Below the pieces are notes generated by a model. That model was not told the DNA's origin and ran no database searches. It saw nothing but the letters and a program-made list of their open reading frames with translations. A stretch of DNA of 35,095 bases. Source: Spirochaetaceae bacterium. Lineage in GTDB: Bacteria; Spirochaetota; Spirochaetia; Treponematales; Rectinemataceae. The stretch spans positions 1 to 35,095 of the forward strand of contig JANXYO010000098.1 of the NCBI GenBank assembly GCA_025356015.1. The letters are read 5' to 3'. Within the stretch, counting starts at the first letter, position 1, and each line of letters starts with the position of its first letter. Made by a program: the position numbers and the translations under genes. Below are positions 22,073 through 29,939 of this stretch, piece by piece.

Positions 22073-22528
22073 GTGGGAGACAGGCTGACGCACGTGGACG
22101 AGTCCGGCAAGGCCAGGATGGTCGACGTATCGGGCAAGGAGAGGGTGAGAAGGACGGCCAGGGCCTCGGGCCGGATCGACCTTTCACCCGCCACCGTGGC
22201 CCTCGTCCTCGCCAACGGCATGAAGAAGGGCGACGTCCTCTCGGCGGCGCGGCTGGCCGGCATCATGGCGGCCAAGCGCACGAGCGAGCTCATCCCCCTG
22301 TGCCACAACATCGAGATCGAGCACGCCGGCGTCGAGCTGCGGGTCCTGGAGGACGGGATCGAGATCGAGGCCACGGCGACCTGCACCGACAAGACGGGGA
22401 TAGAGATGGAGGCGCTTACGGCCGTGGCCGTCGCCGCCCTAACGGTCTATGACATGTGCAAGGCCGTCGACAAGGGCATGCGCATCCGCGACATTGTCCT
22501 CGTCGAGAAGACCAAGGAGAAGCTATGA
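22073..22528 (+). CDS. moaC: Cyclic pyranopterin monophosphate synthase MoaC
   Basis: 151 residues, full length. MoaC converts the MoaA product to cyclic pyranopterin monophosphate. Conserved segments: THVDESGKARMVDVSGKE, AAKRTSELIPLCHNI with the catalytic Lys, and GIEMEALTAVAVAALTVYDM followed by CKAVDKGM, which holds the catalytic Asp. The start is GTG at 22073, 2 bp after the moaA stop. The stop overlaps the next start (ATGA). Confidence 0.95.
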   Translation: MGDRLTHVDESGKARMVDVSGKERVRRTARASGRIDLSPATVALVLANGMKKGDVLSAARLAGIMAAKRTSELIPLCHNIEIEHAGVELRVLEDGIEIEATATCTDKTGIEMEALTAVAVAALTVYDMCKAVDKGMRIRDIVLVEKTKEKL

Positions 22529-23022
22529 GCGGGATTCCGGCTGCCGAGGGCAGCTTTGAGATTGTATCGGTCAACGTCTCGCAGAAGACGGGGACGCGCA
22601 AGCTGAGCGTGCCCAGGATCTCGCTCGCGGTAGGCCTCGGCGTCGACGGCGACGCCCACGCGGGGGGCTACGAGAACCGCCAGGTGTCCCTGCTCGCCAT
22701 CGAGGAGATCGAGAAGGCGAGCGCGGCCTGCGCCGGCTACGCCGCGTCCCACCCCGGGGCCCCTTCTGGCCTCGTGCCCGGGGACTTCGCCGAGAACATC
22801 ACGACCAGGGGTATCGTGCTGCACGAGCTGCCGGTCGGCACGAGGCTCGAGATCGGGGGCGCCGTCCTCGAGGTCTCCAAGATCGGCAAGGAGTGCCACG
22901 CCGCCTGCGAGATCAGGACCCTGGTCGGGGACTGCGTCATGCCCAAAAAGGGCATATTCGCGAGGGTGCTCTCCGCAGGGGAGGTGAGCCGTGAAGATCA
23001 CGGTCATTACCGTATCGGATAG
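22525..23022 (+). CDS. Stand-alone MOSC domain protein
   Basis: 165 residues from the ATG at 22525, which overlaps the moaC stop by 4 bp. A single MOSC domain with GLGVDGDAHAGG, NRQVSLLAIEEIE, VPGDFAENITTRGI, and IGKECHAACEIR; the Cys at residue 124 is the conserved one implicated in sulfur handling. MOSC proteins act on or carry the sulfurated molybdenum cofactor. In many anaerobes a short MOSC protein is next to or fused with MogA/MoaB; here it overlaps mogA by 32 bp, a near-fusion. Exact reaction is unknown. Confidence 0.88.
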   Translation: MSGIPAAEGSFEIVSVNVSQKTGTRKLSVPRISLAVGLGVDGDAHAGGYENRQVSLLAIEEIEKASAACAGYAASHPGAPSGLVPGDFAENITTRGIVLHELPVGTRLEIGGAVLEVSKIGKECHAACEIRTLVGDCVMPKKGIFARVLSAGEVSREDHGHYRIG

Positions 23023-23458
23023 GGCCTTCAAGGGAGTCTACGCGGACCGCTCGGGCCCTGCGATCGAGGAGACCTTACGCGATCTGGTGCCCGGCATCGA
23101 GCTCGAGAGGGAGATCGTCCCGGACGAGCGGGACCTCATCGTCGATGCCCTGCAGCGCCATTCCTCCGCAGAGTGGATCATCACCACGGGCGGCACGGGG
23201 CCCGCGCCCCGCGACGTGACGCCCGAGGCCACCCGGGCCTTCTGCGACCGCGAGCTCCCCGGCATCGCCGACTACCTCAGGACCGAATCCCTCAAGGAGA
23301 CGCCCTACGCCCTGTTCTCAAGGGCCACCGCGGGCATGCGCTCCTTCCAGTACGTGGTGAACCTTCCGGGAAGCGAGAAGGCTGCGCGTTTCTGCGCCGC
23401 CCTCCTCGCCCCCCTCCTGGACCACGGGGTGAAGATGGCCCGGGGCGAGGGACACTAG
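22991..23458 (+). CDS. mogA: Molybdopterin adenylyltransferase-type protein MogA/MoaB
   Basis: 155 residues from the GTG at 22991. The MoCF-type fold shows ITVITVSDRAFKGVYADRSG at the N-terminus, the key TTGGTGPAPRDVTPEATRAF, and NLPGSEKAARFC near the C-terminus. MogA adenylates molybdopterin before MoeA inserts the metal. MoaB paralogues look alike, so the symbol is a family-level choice. The gene ends the tup-moa operon; a strong hairpin follows 31 bp later. No moaD, moaE or moeB is in the window. Confidence 0.88.
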   Translation: MKITVITVSDRAFKGVYADRSGPAIEETLRDLVPGIELEREIVPDERDLIVDALQRHSSAEWIITTGGTGPAPRDVTPEATRAFCDRELPGIADYLRTESLKETPYALFSRATAGMRSFQYVVNLPGSEKAARFCAALLAPLLDHGVKMARGEGH

Positions 23459-23488
23459 GGCAGGGGGCCGAGGCCGCCGCAGACGGGA

Positions 23489-23523
23489 AGGGGGCCAGAG
23501 AGCTGATCGCTCTCTGGCCCCCT
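23489..23523. terminator. Strong hairpin between convergent genes
   Basis: A perfect stem of 14 bp (AGGGGGCCAGAGAG at 23489-23502 with CTCTCTGGCCCCCT at 23510-23523), extendable by one pair to leave a 5-nt TGATC loop. It sits between mogA and the convergent repeat-protein gene, so it can serve both strands. A clear U tract is missing on the plus strand. Confidence 0.75.
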
Positions 23524-23572
23524 GTCATTATGTGTGACCCGCCTTTGGCGGGGGATTGCCACGTCTTCAGGG

Positions 23573-24400
23573 CTACCAGCCGCCGCCCATCATGCCGCGC
23601 CCGCCGAAGCCGCCGCGCTTGCCCATCTTGCCGCCAAAGGCTCCCATCATGGAGTGGTCGAAGCCGCCATTGCCGGGGAGGGTGAAGTCGTAGACCTTGC
23701 CGTTGATCGTGGCCTTGGTGACGATGAAGTAGGCCTTGTCCTGGCCGGCCGGGGCAGGGAGCTCGTAGCCGTCGGCCTTGACCTGGGCGCCATCGGCGAT
23801 CTTGTCGGTATAGGCGTACTCGTAGAACTTGGGCATGTACACCACGTAGGACTTGTCGGCGGCCTTGAGGACAGGGGTGGAGTCGACAAAGCCGAGCTTG
23901 CCCTCGACCGACTTGGCCTGGGGGGCCGCCGCTCCGCGGCCAAAGCCCTTGCCCATCCTGGGTCCGGCTCCGGGCGCAGTGCCGCGCGCCGAGCTGTCAT
24001 AGGTCTTGCCGTTGATCGTGGCCTTGGTGACGGCGAAGAAGGGCTTGTCCTGGCCCGGGAGGCTCGGGAGGGCATAGCCCTCGAGCTTGAGCTGGCTACC
24101 CTCGGCGATCTTGTCGGTGAAGGCGTAGTAGTAGAAGCGGGCCATCTCGAAATAGAAGGTCTTGTCCTTGGTCTGGATGGCCGGATAGCCGGCTATGAAC
24201 TGCAACTTGCCCTCGATGGTCGATGCCTGGAGCTGGGGGCCGCCGCGATTGGCGAGTGGCCCGCCCTGGCGACCCATCATGGGACCGTAGCCGGGTCCGC
24301 CTTGGGGGCCGGGTCCGCCCTGGGGTCCAGGGCCCTGCTGTGCAGCTATAAAGCCGATGCCGACCATGGCAAGGACGAGCGCGATTGCGGAACGTTTCAT
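23573..24400 (-). CDS. Secreted protein of two tandem repeats, family not recognised
   Basis: 275 residues. A signal peptide (about 1-20, ending GFIAA-QQ) is followed by a Gly/Pro/Gln-rich linker (22-58). Then come two homologous repeats at about 61-135 and 164-238. Both contain EGKLxF, a variable strand, FY-rich YxYAxTDKIAxGxQxKxxGY, LPxxxGQDKxxFxVTKATIN and GKxYD. A second Gly-rich linker separates them, and the C-terminus (240-275) is rich in Gly, Met, Phe and Arg. The start ATG 24400 has GGGAGA upstream. It is probably exported and might bind a ligand or surface through the repeats; no function can be assigned. Confidence 0.8.
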   Translation of the reverse strand: MKRSAIALVLAMVGIGFIAAQQGPGPQGGPGPQGGPGYGPMMGRQGGPLANRGGPQLQASTIEGKLQFIAGYPAIQTKDKTFYFEMARFYYYAFTDKIAEGSQLKLEGYALPSLPGQDKPFFAVTKATINGKTYDSSARGTAPGAGPRMGKGFGRGAAAPQAKSVEGKLGFVDSTPVLKAADKSYVVYMPKFYEYAYTDKIADGAQVKADGYELPAPAGQDKAYFIVTKATINGKVYDFTLPGNGGFDHSMMGAFGGKMGKRGGFGGRGMMGGGW

Positions 24401-24690
24401 TGCGTATCTCCCTTCATTGGAAAAGCTGTGATCTCCAACCTGTTTCCCAGGTCGCTCCGGGCTGCATCGCCCGGCACTCTATATAAAGCAACTACCGTGC
24501 CACGGCTCGATGTTTTTGAGGACATAATAGAGCTAAGGCCATTGCACCTGTAAGTCGTTGTTTTGAGGTGAATTAACGAGTGCCTCGAAGCCTGTTGGTG
24601 GAACAAGGTCACGATCAGGCACCGGTGGCGGCAGGCTTCCTGGATCGCGGCAAGGGCGCGACGGGCAAGTATTTCCCTCGTGGGTGGCAG
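24401..24690. other. 290-bp intergenic region with leader hairpins, more AT-rich than its surroundings
   Basis: No gene seen. On the minus strand the leader of the repeat protein contains two hairpins: ACCTG/CAGGT with a GGAAA loop near the gene, and CCGGGC/GCCCGG (24457-24462, 24469-24474). An AT-rich patch (TATATAAA near 24480) further upstream is a plausible minus-strand promoter, but no well-spaced -35 box is evident. Nearer the HATPase gene an 8-bp inverted repeat (GAAGCCTG 24587-24594, CAGGCTTC 24632-24639) may belong to the end of the signalling operon. Confidence 0.4.
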
Positions 24691-25215
24691 TTATTTCTCG
24701 ATGAGGCTGAGCCGGGGAATATCGTGGCCGCTCCGGGCATCGTCATCCCCATCAGGCTCGAGGAGGAAGGTGAGGAAGATCCTGTCGACGAAACGGCCCG
24801 GCCTGAGCTTCATCGAGTGGGAAAGGTTGCGGCACATCACCATGCCGATACCGCGCCAGCGCCTGTGGGTCGCGTCGAAGAGGGGCTCGGGATCGGAGCA
24901 GCGGGCGGCGAAGGCAGCGAACTTGGGCGAGCGAAAGAAGAAGGACAGGGCGATTCCCGATCTCCGCCGCGAGACACGGACCGAGAGGCTTCCGCCGGCA
25001 AGGGGGGCAGAGTGCCGCACAAGGTTGTCGAGGATCTCGTCCCCGGCGAGCTTGATGCGGTAGCGCTCCCGGCGGGCGAGGAAGTCCAGGCCGTCGATGA
25101 AGGCTTCGAGGCTCATCACTGCCTCGGCCGAGGCGACGAGGATCTGCGTGGCCCGCGACCCCGGCCTCGGACCTTCGTCCGCTTCAGGCCCGGGCTCCTC
25201 CTCGGCTGCGAGCAT
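24691..25215 (-). CDS. RsbW-like HATPase-fold protein with a degraded ATP site
   Basis: 174 residues. The fold is that of anti-sigma regulatory kinases (HATPase_c_2). The N-box is present as GDEILDNLVRH (Glu60, Asn64) and the G2-like turn as WRGIGMVMCRNLSH (about 120-133). The G1 box (DxGxG) expected between them is absent: the matching strand reads LSFFFRSPKFAAF (about 90-102). ATP binding or kinase activity may therefore be weak or lost. The start overlaps the STAS gene stop by 1 bp. In partner-switching systems such a protein binds a sigma factor or another target and is released by a dephosphorylated STAS protein. No sigma factor gene is nearby. Confidence 0.78.
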   Translation of the reverse strand: MLAAEEEPGPEADEGPRPGSRATQILVASAEAVMSLEAFIDGLDFLARRERYRIKLAGDEILDNLVRHSAPLAGGSLSVRVSRRRSGIALSFFFRSPKFAAFAARCSDPEPLFDATHRRWRGIGMVMCRNLSHSMKLRPGRFVDRIFLTFLLEPDGDDDARSGHDIPRLSLIEK

Positions 25216-25538
25216 CAGAATTCCTTGAGGGTCTGGATCACGGGGAAGCGGTCACCGAAGCCCGTCGAATCCATGGCGAGAACCACGATCTCCGAGGGCC
25301 GGAGGACTGCGAGCTTGTGCCCGGCGGCCTCGCCGTCGTCGAGGGCGGCCATGAGGACGCCGATGCCCGCTGAGCTCAGGGTGGTGACCTTGCTCATGTC
25401 GATGACGGTGTCCCCGGCCTTGATCGCCTTGTACACCTTCTCCTGGAATTCGGTAAAGGTGTAGCTGTTGACGGGGCCGGAGACGGCGAGCACCTCGTGT
25501 CCTTCCTCGTTCTTCAGGGAAATATCGAGCTGGGTCAT
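25215..25538 (-). CDS. STAS domain anti-sigma factor antagonist
   Basis: 107 residues, a single STAS domain like SpoIIAA/RsbV. The phosphorylation site region is VIDMSKVTTLSSAGIGVLMA; by alignment with SpoIIAA the target is Ser56, and the usual Asp before it is Ser55. It is coupled to both neighbours (ATGA overlap with the phosphatase upstream, 1-bp overlap with the HATPase gene downstream). The two PP2C proteins of the operon are the likely phosphatases for its phosphoserine. Confidence 0.9.
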   Translation of the reverse strand: MTQLDISLKNEEGHEVLAVSGPVNSYTFTEFQEKVYKAIKAGDTVIDMSKVTTLSSAGIGVLMAALDDGEAAGHKLAVLRPSEIVVLAMDSTGFGDRFPVIQTLKEF

Positions 25539-27688
25539 TTCGCGCTCCTGTTGGGGAATTTGATGACGAAGAGGGTCAGGTCGTCGTCCTGCTTTCGGTC
25601 CGAGAAGGAGAGGAGGTCCTCGAGGGTCCCGTCGACGATGGCGTTGGCGGGCTCTCCGAGGCGCTCCTGGATGGAGCGGCGCAGGCGCTCCTTGCCGAAG
25701 CGCTCCCCGCGGAGGTTCTCGCTGTCCGTGATGCCGTCGGTCGCCGCCACCAGCACGCAGCCGGTGGGCATGATGAGCTTGCGGGGCTTGAGGTAGGGCT
25801 TGATGTCGCGCACGAAGCCGAGGATCTTGCCCTCGCCCTGGACCTCGATGAAGGACTCGAAGCTGGGCGAGTAGAGCAGGAGGGCGGGGATGCCGCAGTT
25901 GATGTAGTAGAAGGCGTCCTTCGACAGGTCGAAGTAGCCGAAGATCCCGGCGAAGAAGTTGCCCCGCGGCAGGTTGTCCTTGATGAAGGTGTTGATCCTC
26001 GACACGAGGCCGACGAAGTCCTTCTCGACGCGCAGGAAGGTCCTGATCATGGACTTGAGGATCAGCATGTTCATCGAGGCCGAGAGCCCCTTCCCCGAGA
26101 CGTCGCCCATGACGAAGAACCAGCGGTCGGGCGAGAGGCGGACGAAGTCGATGAAGTCGCCCCCGAGGGTGCGCATGTAGCGCAGGGCCCAGGCCGCGTC
26201 GGCCTTGGGGTGCTCGAAGGGGTCCACCTTCTCGAGGGCGAAGCGGATGATCTGGTCGGACAGGGCGATCTCGCGGTCGACCGTGTACAGCAGGGACTCC
26301 CTGGCGACGTTCTTGAGGTAGTAGGCGAACACGAAGAGCTTGCCGTAGATGGATTTGAAGGTGTCGTAGTCGTAGTCGGTGAAGTCGGCTCCCGTGCGCC
26401 TCGCGCCCAGGATGAAGGCGCCGATAATGTGGCGTCCCTCGCGGGCGAGGATGAAGGCCTCGGCGTTGAGGTTCTCGAAGAGGCCCATGAACTCGGCGCG
26501 CACGTCGGCGTAGGCGGGGTGGGCGAGGGCCTCGGACTTGAGGAGGACGGTGGCGTCCGAGCGGTCGAGGGCGATGGCCAGGTCTGAGCCCTTCTCGATG
26601 TTGGCCTTGCCTCCGGTCGGGGAGAAGACGCTCCGCAGGGATCCCTGGTCGTCCTCGATGAGGACGGTGAAGTCGGAGAAGTCGAGGGCGTTCGACAGAA
26701 GGCCGTAGAGCTTGCCAAGGACAAGGTCGCGGCCCTCGGAGAGGTCGATGTGGGCCAGACCGCTCTCGAGCTCCTCGCGGTATTCCCCGAAGGAGCCGGC
26801 TCGCTCGAGGAAGCGCGCCGAGAAGGCCCTGGCCAGGAAGAGGGAGATGAAGAAGACGACGAAGGTGCCGACCAGGGGGACGGTCTCGGAGACGATGCGC
26901 AGGAGGGTCAGGACATAGATGGCGAGGCCAGTGGGCAGGCCGACGACGAGGGTCAAAAGGCCGAAATAGAAGAGGCGGCGGCCGATCGAGCGCCAGTCGA
27001 AGAGCCGCGAGAGGTAGAAGGAATAGGTGACGACGGTCGCGAGGACGAGGGCGGCGACCGGGGTGAGGGCGAAGACCGAGCGGACGACCGAGCGCGAGAC
27101 GACGAGCTGGGGAAGGATCCAGATGAAGCCCGCTCCGAGGACGATGCCCGCGAAACCCACGAGGGCCCGCTGTCTCTGGATCCTGCTCGCGAAGGTGAAG
27201 CTGCGAGCCAGGAGGATCGCGGCCGAGAGGGCCGCGAGGCCGGTCTCGAGGTTGTTGATAAGGCCGTACGCGGAGCCGTCGACTCGGACTATGTCTGAGC
27301 CGGCGCGGACCGTGGCGAGGATGTAGTCGGTGCTGAAGACGATGCGCCAGAGGGCCAGGGCGGCGGCGGCGGTCGCCAGGAGGCCGCCGATGACGCGGAT
27401 CCAGCGCGGGAGGGCGACCGGGAAGTCCAGGACGAAGACAAACACCAGGAGGTAGGACAGGGCGAAGAAAAAGGCCGAGACCTTGATGAGGTTGTGGGAC
27501 AGATGTGGCATGGCCGCGGCCGAGATGAAGGCGAGGGCGAGGCTCTGGCAGAGGGCGTAGGCCGCGAAGCTGAGGCTGATGCCCTCGGTGATGCGCAGGC
27601 CGGCCACGCCGCGGAAGCGGCTGCGGACGATGAGGATGTTTGCGATGAAGGCGGGGAAGACGAGGAACGAGAGTAGTATCAGTCCCAT
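25535..27688 (-). CDS. Membrane-bound SpoIIE/PP2C-type serine phosphatase with multi-span sensor and GAF-like domain
   Basis: 717 residues from the ATG at 27688. The first 290 residues contain about eight or nine hydrophobic spans, resembling the 7TM-type sensor heads of some histidine kinases. A GAF-like domain follows (about 318-455), then the SpoIIE/PP2C domain (about 485-717). Metal-binding motifs are present: TLGGDFIDF, FVMGDVSGKGLSASM, AATDGITDSEN and QDDDLTLFVIKF. It should remove phosphate from the STAS protein when an unknown signal reaches the membrane or GAF part. The start lies inside the end of the upstream phosphatase gene (10-bp overlap). Confidence 0.88.
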   Translation of the reverse strand: MGLILLSFLVFPAFIANILIVRSRFRGVAGLRITEGISLSFAAYALCQSLALAFISAAAMPHLSHNLIKVSAFFFALSYLLVFVFVLDFPVALPRWIRVIGGLLATAAAALALWRIVFSTDYILATVRAGSDIVRVDGSAYGLINNLETGLAALSAAILLARSFTFASRIQRQRALVGFAGIVLGAGFIWILPQLVVSRSVVRSVFALTPVAALVLATVVTYSFYLSRLFDWRSIGRRLFYFGLLTLVVGLPTGLAIYVLTLLRIVSETVPLVGTFVVFFISLFLARAFSARFLERAGSFGEYREELESGLAHIDLSEGRDLVLGKLYGLLSNALDFSDFTVLIEDDQGSLRSVFSPTGGKANIEKGSDLAIALDRSDATVLLKSEALAHPAYADVRAEFMGLFENLNAEAFILAREGRHIIGAFILGARRTGADFTDYDYDTFKSIYGKLFVFAYYLKNVARESLLYTVDREIALSDQIIRFALEKVDPFEHPKADAAWALRYMRTLGGDFIDFVRLSPDRWFFVMGDVSGKGLSASMNMLILKSMIRTFLRVEKDFVGLVSRINTFIKDNLPRGNFFAGIFGYFDLSKDAFYYINCGIPALLLYSPSFESFIEVQGEGKILGFVRDIKPYLKPRKLIMPTGCVLVAATDGITDSENLRGERFGKERLRRSIQERLGEPANAIVDGTLEDLLSFSDRKQDDDLTLFVIKFPNRSAK

Positions 27689-29070
27689 AGTCTTCCTACC
27701 TTGGCAGCGAGGATGGTGACATCGTCCTTCAGGGGGGCGTCGCCCACGAAGGAGTACAGCAGGCCCGAGGTGCTCGCCACGAAGTCCGTCGCTCCGAGGC
27801 GCGAGGCCTGGGCCAGGGTCTTCTCGAAGAGCTCGGTCTCCCCGAGGCGGTCGCCGTTCGCGCTCTCGACCTCGGTGACCCCGTCCGATGCGAGGAGGAT
27901 GATCTCGTCGGTGCGAAGGGGCATCTCCTCGACGTCGATCTTCTCGAGGGGTATCAGGCCGACGAGGCCCATGGTGGGCTCGAGCCTGCGGATCCTCGGT
28001 CCGAGCGCGGTCTGGGACACGATGATCGGGTCGGCCATGGCGGCGTTTATGTAGCGCAGGGTCCGGTTCTTGGTGTCGACGAGGCCCAGGAAGATGACCG
28101 TGTACTTGTCGTCGAAGCCCATGTCCCTGACCGCGCTGTCGACGCTCCGTATCAGGGAGGCCAGGTCGGCCTTGTCCTGGGTGACGCGGATGGTGTTGAC
28201 GATGATGCCCATGATCAGGGCGGCGGCGAGGCCCTTGCCGGAGACGTCGCCGACGACCAGGAGGGTCCGGTCCTCGTCCACCTGGATGACGTCGTAGTAG
28301 TCGCCCGAGACGTTGACAAGGGGGCGGTAGCTCACGGCGAGGTCGAGTTTCTTGATGGTCGGCAGGGTCTTGGGCAGGAAGGAGCGCTGGGTCTCGGCGA
28401 TGAGCTCCCACTCCTTGGAGAGGGAGGCCACCTCGAAGAGGTCCGAGATGGTGATGACGCGGTCAAAGTAGATGCGGAGCTCTCCGTGGAGGGAGCGGAA
28501 GGCCTCGAGCTCGATGAGGGGGCACAGGCGGGTGAGGACGAAGAAGCCGAAGCCCTTGACGTTGAGGAAGAAACCGCGCGCGTCGGTGTTCGAGGAGGTC
28601 AGGGCGAGCTCGTCGTTGATGAAGCAGAAGCCCTCCGACCACTCGCGGAAGTTGCGCTGGAGGATCTCGTGGGTCTTCGGGTCGCTGGCGGCCGCCGAGG
28701 GGCTCTGGTACATGATCTCCCAGGTGTTCGACCTGACCAGGATGACCCCCATGTCGCCCTGACGCTCAAGCTTGTCCCTGATGGCCTCGACAAGGTCGGG
28801 GATCGTGAAGGAGGTTCCGATCCGGTCGGCGAAGTCCAGGATGAGCCTCGTCTGGGGCTGGCGGAACCGGCTTCGGTAGAGGGCGCGGTCGGCCGCCACG
28901 GCTCCGGAGTTCCTGAGGGCGAAGAGGACGGTGAAGGTCACCGCCCCGAGGGCGACAATGGTCGCCGGCCTGATCTCGGCCGAGGCGACGATGGGCACTA
29001 TGAGGAGGGCTGCGGCCGCGGCGAGGGTCGCGGCCCCTTCGACGAGCCTTCGGGCATTGCTGTACGTCAT
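27679..29070 (-). CDS. SpoIIE/PP2C-type serine phosphatase with two membrane spans
   Basis: 463 residues from the ATG at 29070 (GGAG lies 11 nt upstream); the open frame extends to a GTG at 29124 without a ribosome site. Two N-terminal membrane spans (about 12-30 and 36-53) are followed by a GAF-like region (about 80-215), and then the PP2C domain (about 225-460) with LVNVSGDYYDVI, VVGDVSGKGLAAALIMG, LLASDGVTEVES and LKDDVTILAAK. It differs from the next phosphatase in its sensor part, so the operon can take in two signals for one STAS switch. First gene of the signalling operon. Confidence 0.88.
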   Translation of the reverse strand: MTYSNARRLVEGAATLAAAAALLIVPIVASAEIRPATIVALGAVTFTVLFALRNSGAVAADRALYRSRFRQPQTRLILDFADRIGTSFTIPDLVEAIRDKLERQGDMGVILVRSNTWEIMYQSPSAAASDPKTHEILQRNFREWSEGFCFINDELALTSSNTDARGFFLNVKGFGFFVLTRLCPLIELEAFRSLHGELRIYFDRVITISDLFEVASLSKEWELIAETQRSFLPKTLPTIKKLDLAVSYRPLVNVSGDYYDVIQVDEDRTLLVVGDVSGKGLAAALIMGIIVNTIRVTQDKADLASLIRSVDSAVRDMGFDDKYTVIFLGLVDTKNRTLRYINAAMADPIIVSQTALGPRIRRLEPTMGLVGLIPLEKIDVEEMPLRTDEIILLASDGVTEVESANGDRLGETELFEKTLAQASRLGATDFVASTSGLLYSFVGDAPLKDDVTILAAKVGRLWD

Positions 29071-29178
29071 CTCTTGAAGTACTCCAGATAGGGTATCGGC
29101 ATGCGTTTCGCGTTTCGGAACCACTATGGGACCGAAAAACGGCGCAGCCGCCCGGGGATCAAGGCCCTTAGGGTCGTG

Positions 29179-29215
29179 ACTGATCAGTTTTAAATGCTGA
29201 ACTTTCCCAAGTCAA
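29179..29215 (-). promoter_or_regulatory. Sigma-70-like promoter of the phosphatase/STAS operon with palindrome
   Basis: On the minus strand TTGACT (29215-29210) and TAAAAC (29192-29187) are separated by 17 bp, a good match to a vegetative promoter, and the start site would lie near 29180. The perfect palindrome ACTGATCAGT (29179-29188) overlaps the -10 box and start site and is a possible repressor site. The untranslated leader would be about 110 nt. Confidence 0.55.
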
Positions 29216-29252
29216 CAGGAATCGCCGGACGATACTCTGGACAGAAGGCCGC

Positions 29253-29870
29253 CTAGCCCGCCCTGACGACCGAGTTGATGAAGGTGACCAGGACGTCCAG
29301 GGCGCGCTCGTTCGCCCCACCCTCGGGGATGATGATGTCGGCGAACTGCTTGGTGGGCTCGATGAACTCGTAGTGCCCGGGGCGGACCACCGTGAGGTAC
29401 TGCTCGATGACCGAGTCCAGGGTCCTCCCCCTCTCCTTTATGTCGCGGGTCAGCCTTCTGATGAAGCGGATGTCGTCGGGGGTGTCGACGAAGACCTTGA
29501 GGTCGATTCGATCGCGGACCTCGCGGTTGGTGAAGATCATGATCCCCTCGAAGATGACGAGCTTTTTGGGCTCGATCTTGACCGTCTCCTCGGTCCGGCG
29601 GTGGTGGACGAAGTCGTAGGTGGGCATGTCGATGCCCTCGCCGCGCTTCAAGGCGTCGAGGTGCTCGACGAGGAGGGCGTTGTCGAAGGCGTCGGGGTGG
29701 TCGAAATTGAAGGCGGTGATGTTCGAGTTCGAGATGAATTCGGCCGACTTGTAGTAGTTGTCCTGGGGGAGGAACACGAAATCCGAGACCACCTCGGAAA
29801 TCTTGCGGACTATCGTCGTCTTGCCCGAGCCAGAGCCCCCGCAGATCCCGATTATTCTCGCATTGGCCAT
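29253..29870 (-). CDS. udk: Uridine kinase
   Basis: 205 residues. Uridine kinase phosphorylates uridine and cytidine in pyrimidine salvage. The P-loop is GGSGSGKTT (11-19). Other family motifs are LPQDNYYK, FNFDHPDAFDN, MPTYDFVHHRR, FEGIMIFTN and IRRLTRDIKERGR (lid region). Length and motifs are standard. ATG at 29870. Confidence 0.93.
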   Translation of the reverse strand: MANARIIGICGGSGSGKTTIVRKISEVVSDFVFLPQDNYYKSAEFISNSNITAFNFDHPDAFDNALLVEHLDALKRGEGIDMPTYDFVHHRRTEETVKIEPKKLVIFEGIMIFTNREVRDRIDLKVFVDTPDDIRFIRRLTRDIKERGRTLDSVIEQYLTVVRPGHYEFIEPTKQFADIIIPEGGANERALDVLVTFINSVVRAG

Positions 29871-29939
29871 TGGGCGACAGCCTAATCCGGATCTTCCCGC
29901 CTTGTATAGCCGGCGCCTCCTGCAGGCTGTTGAACTACT

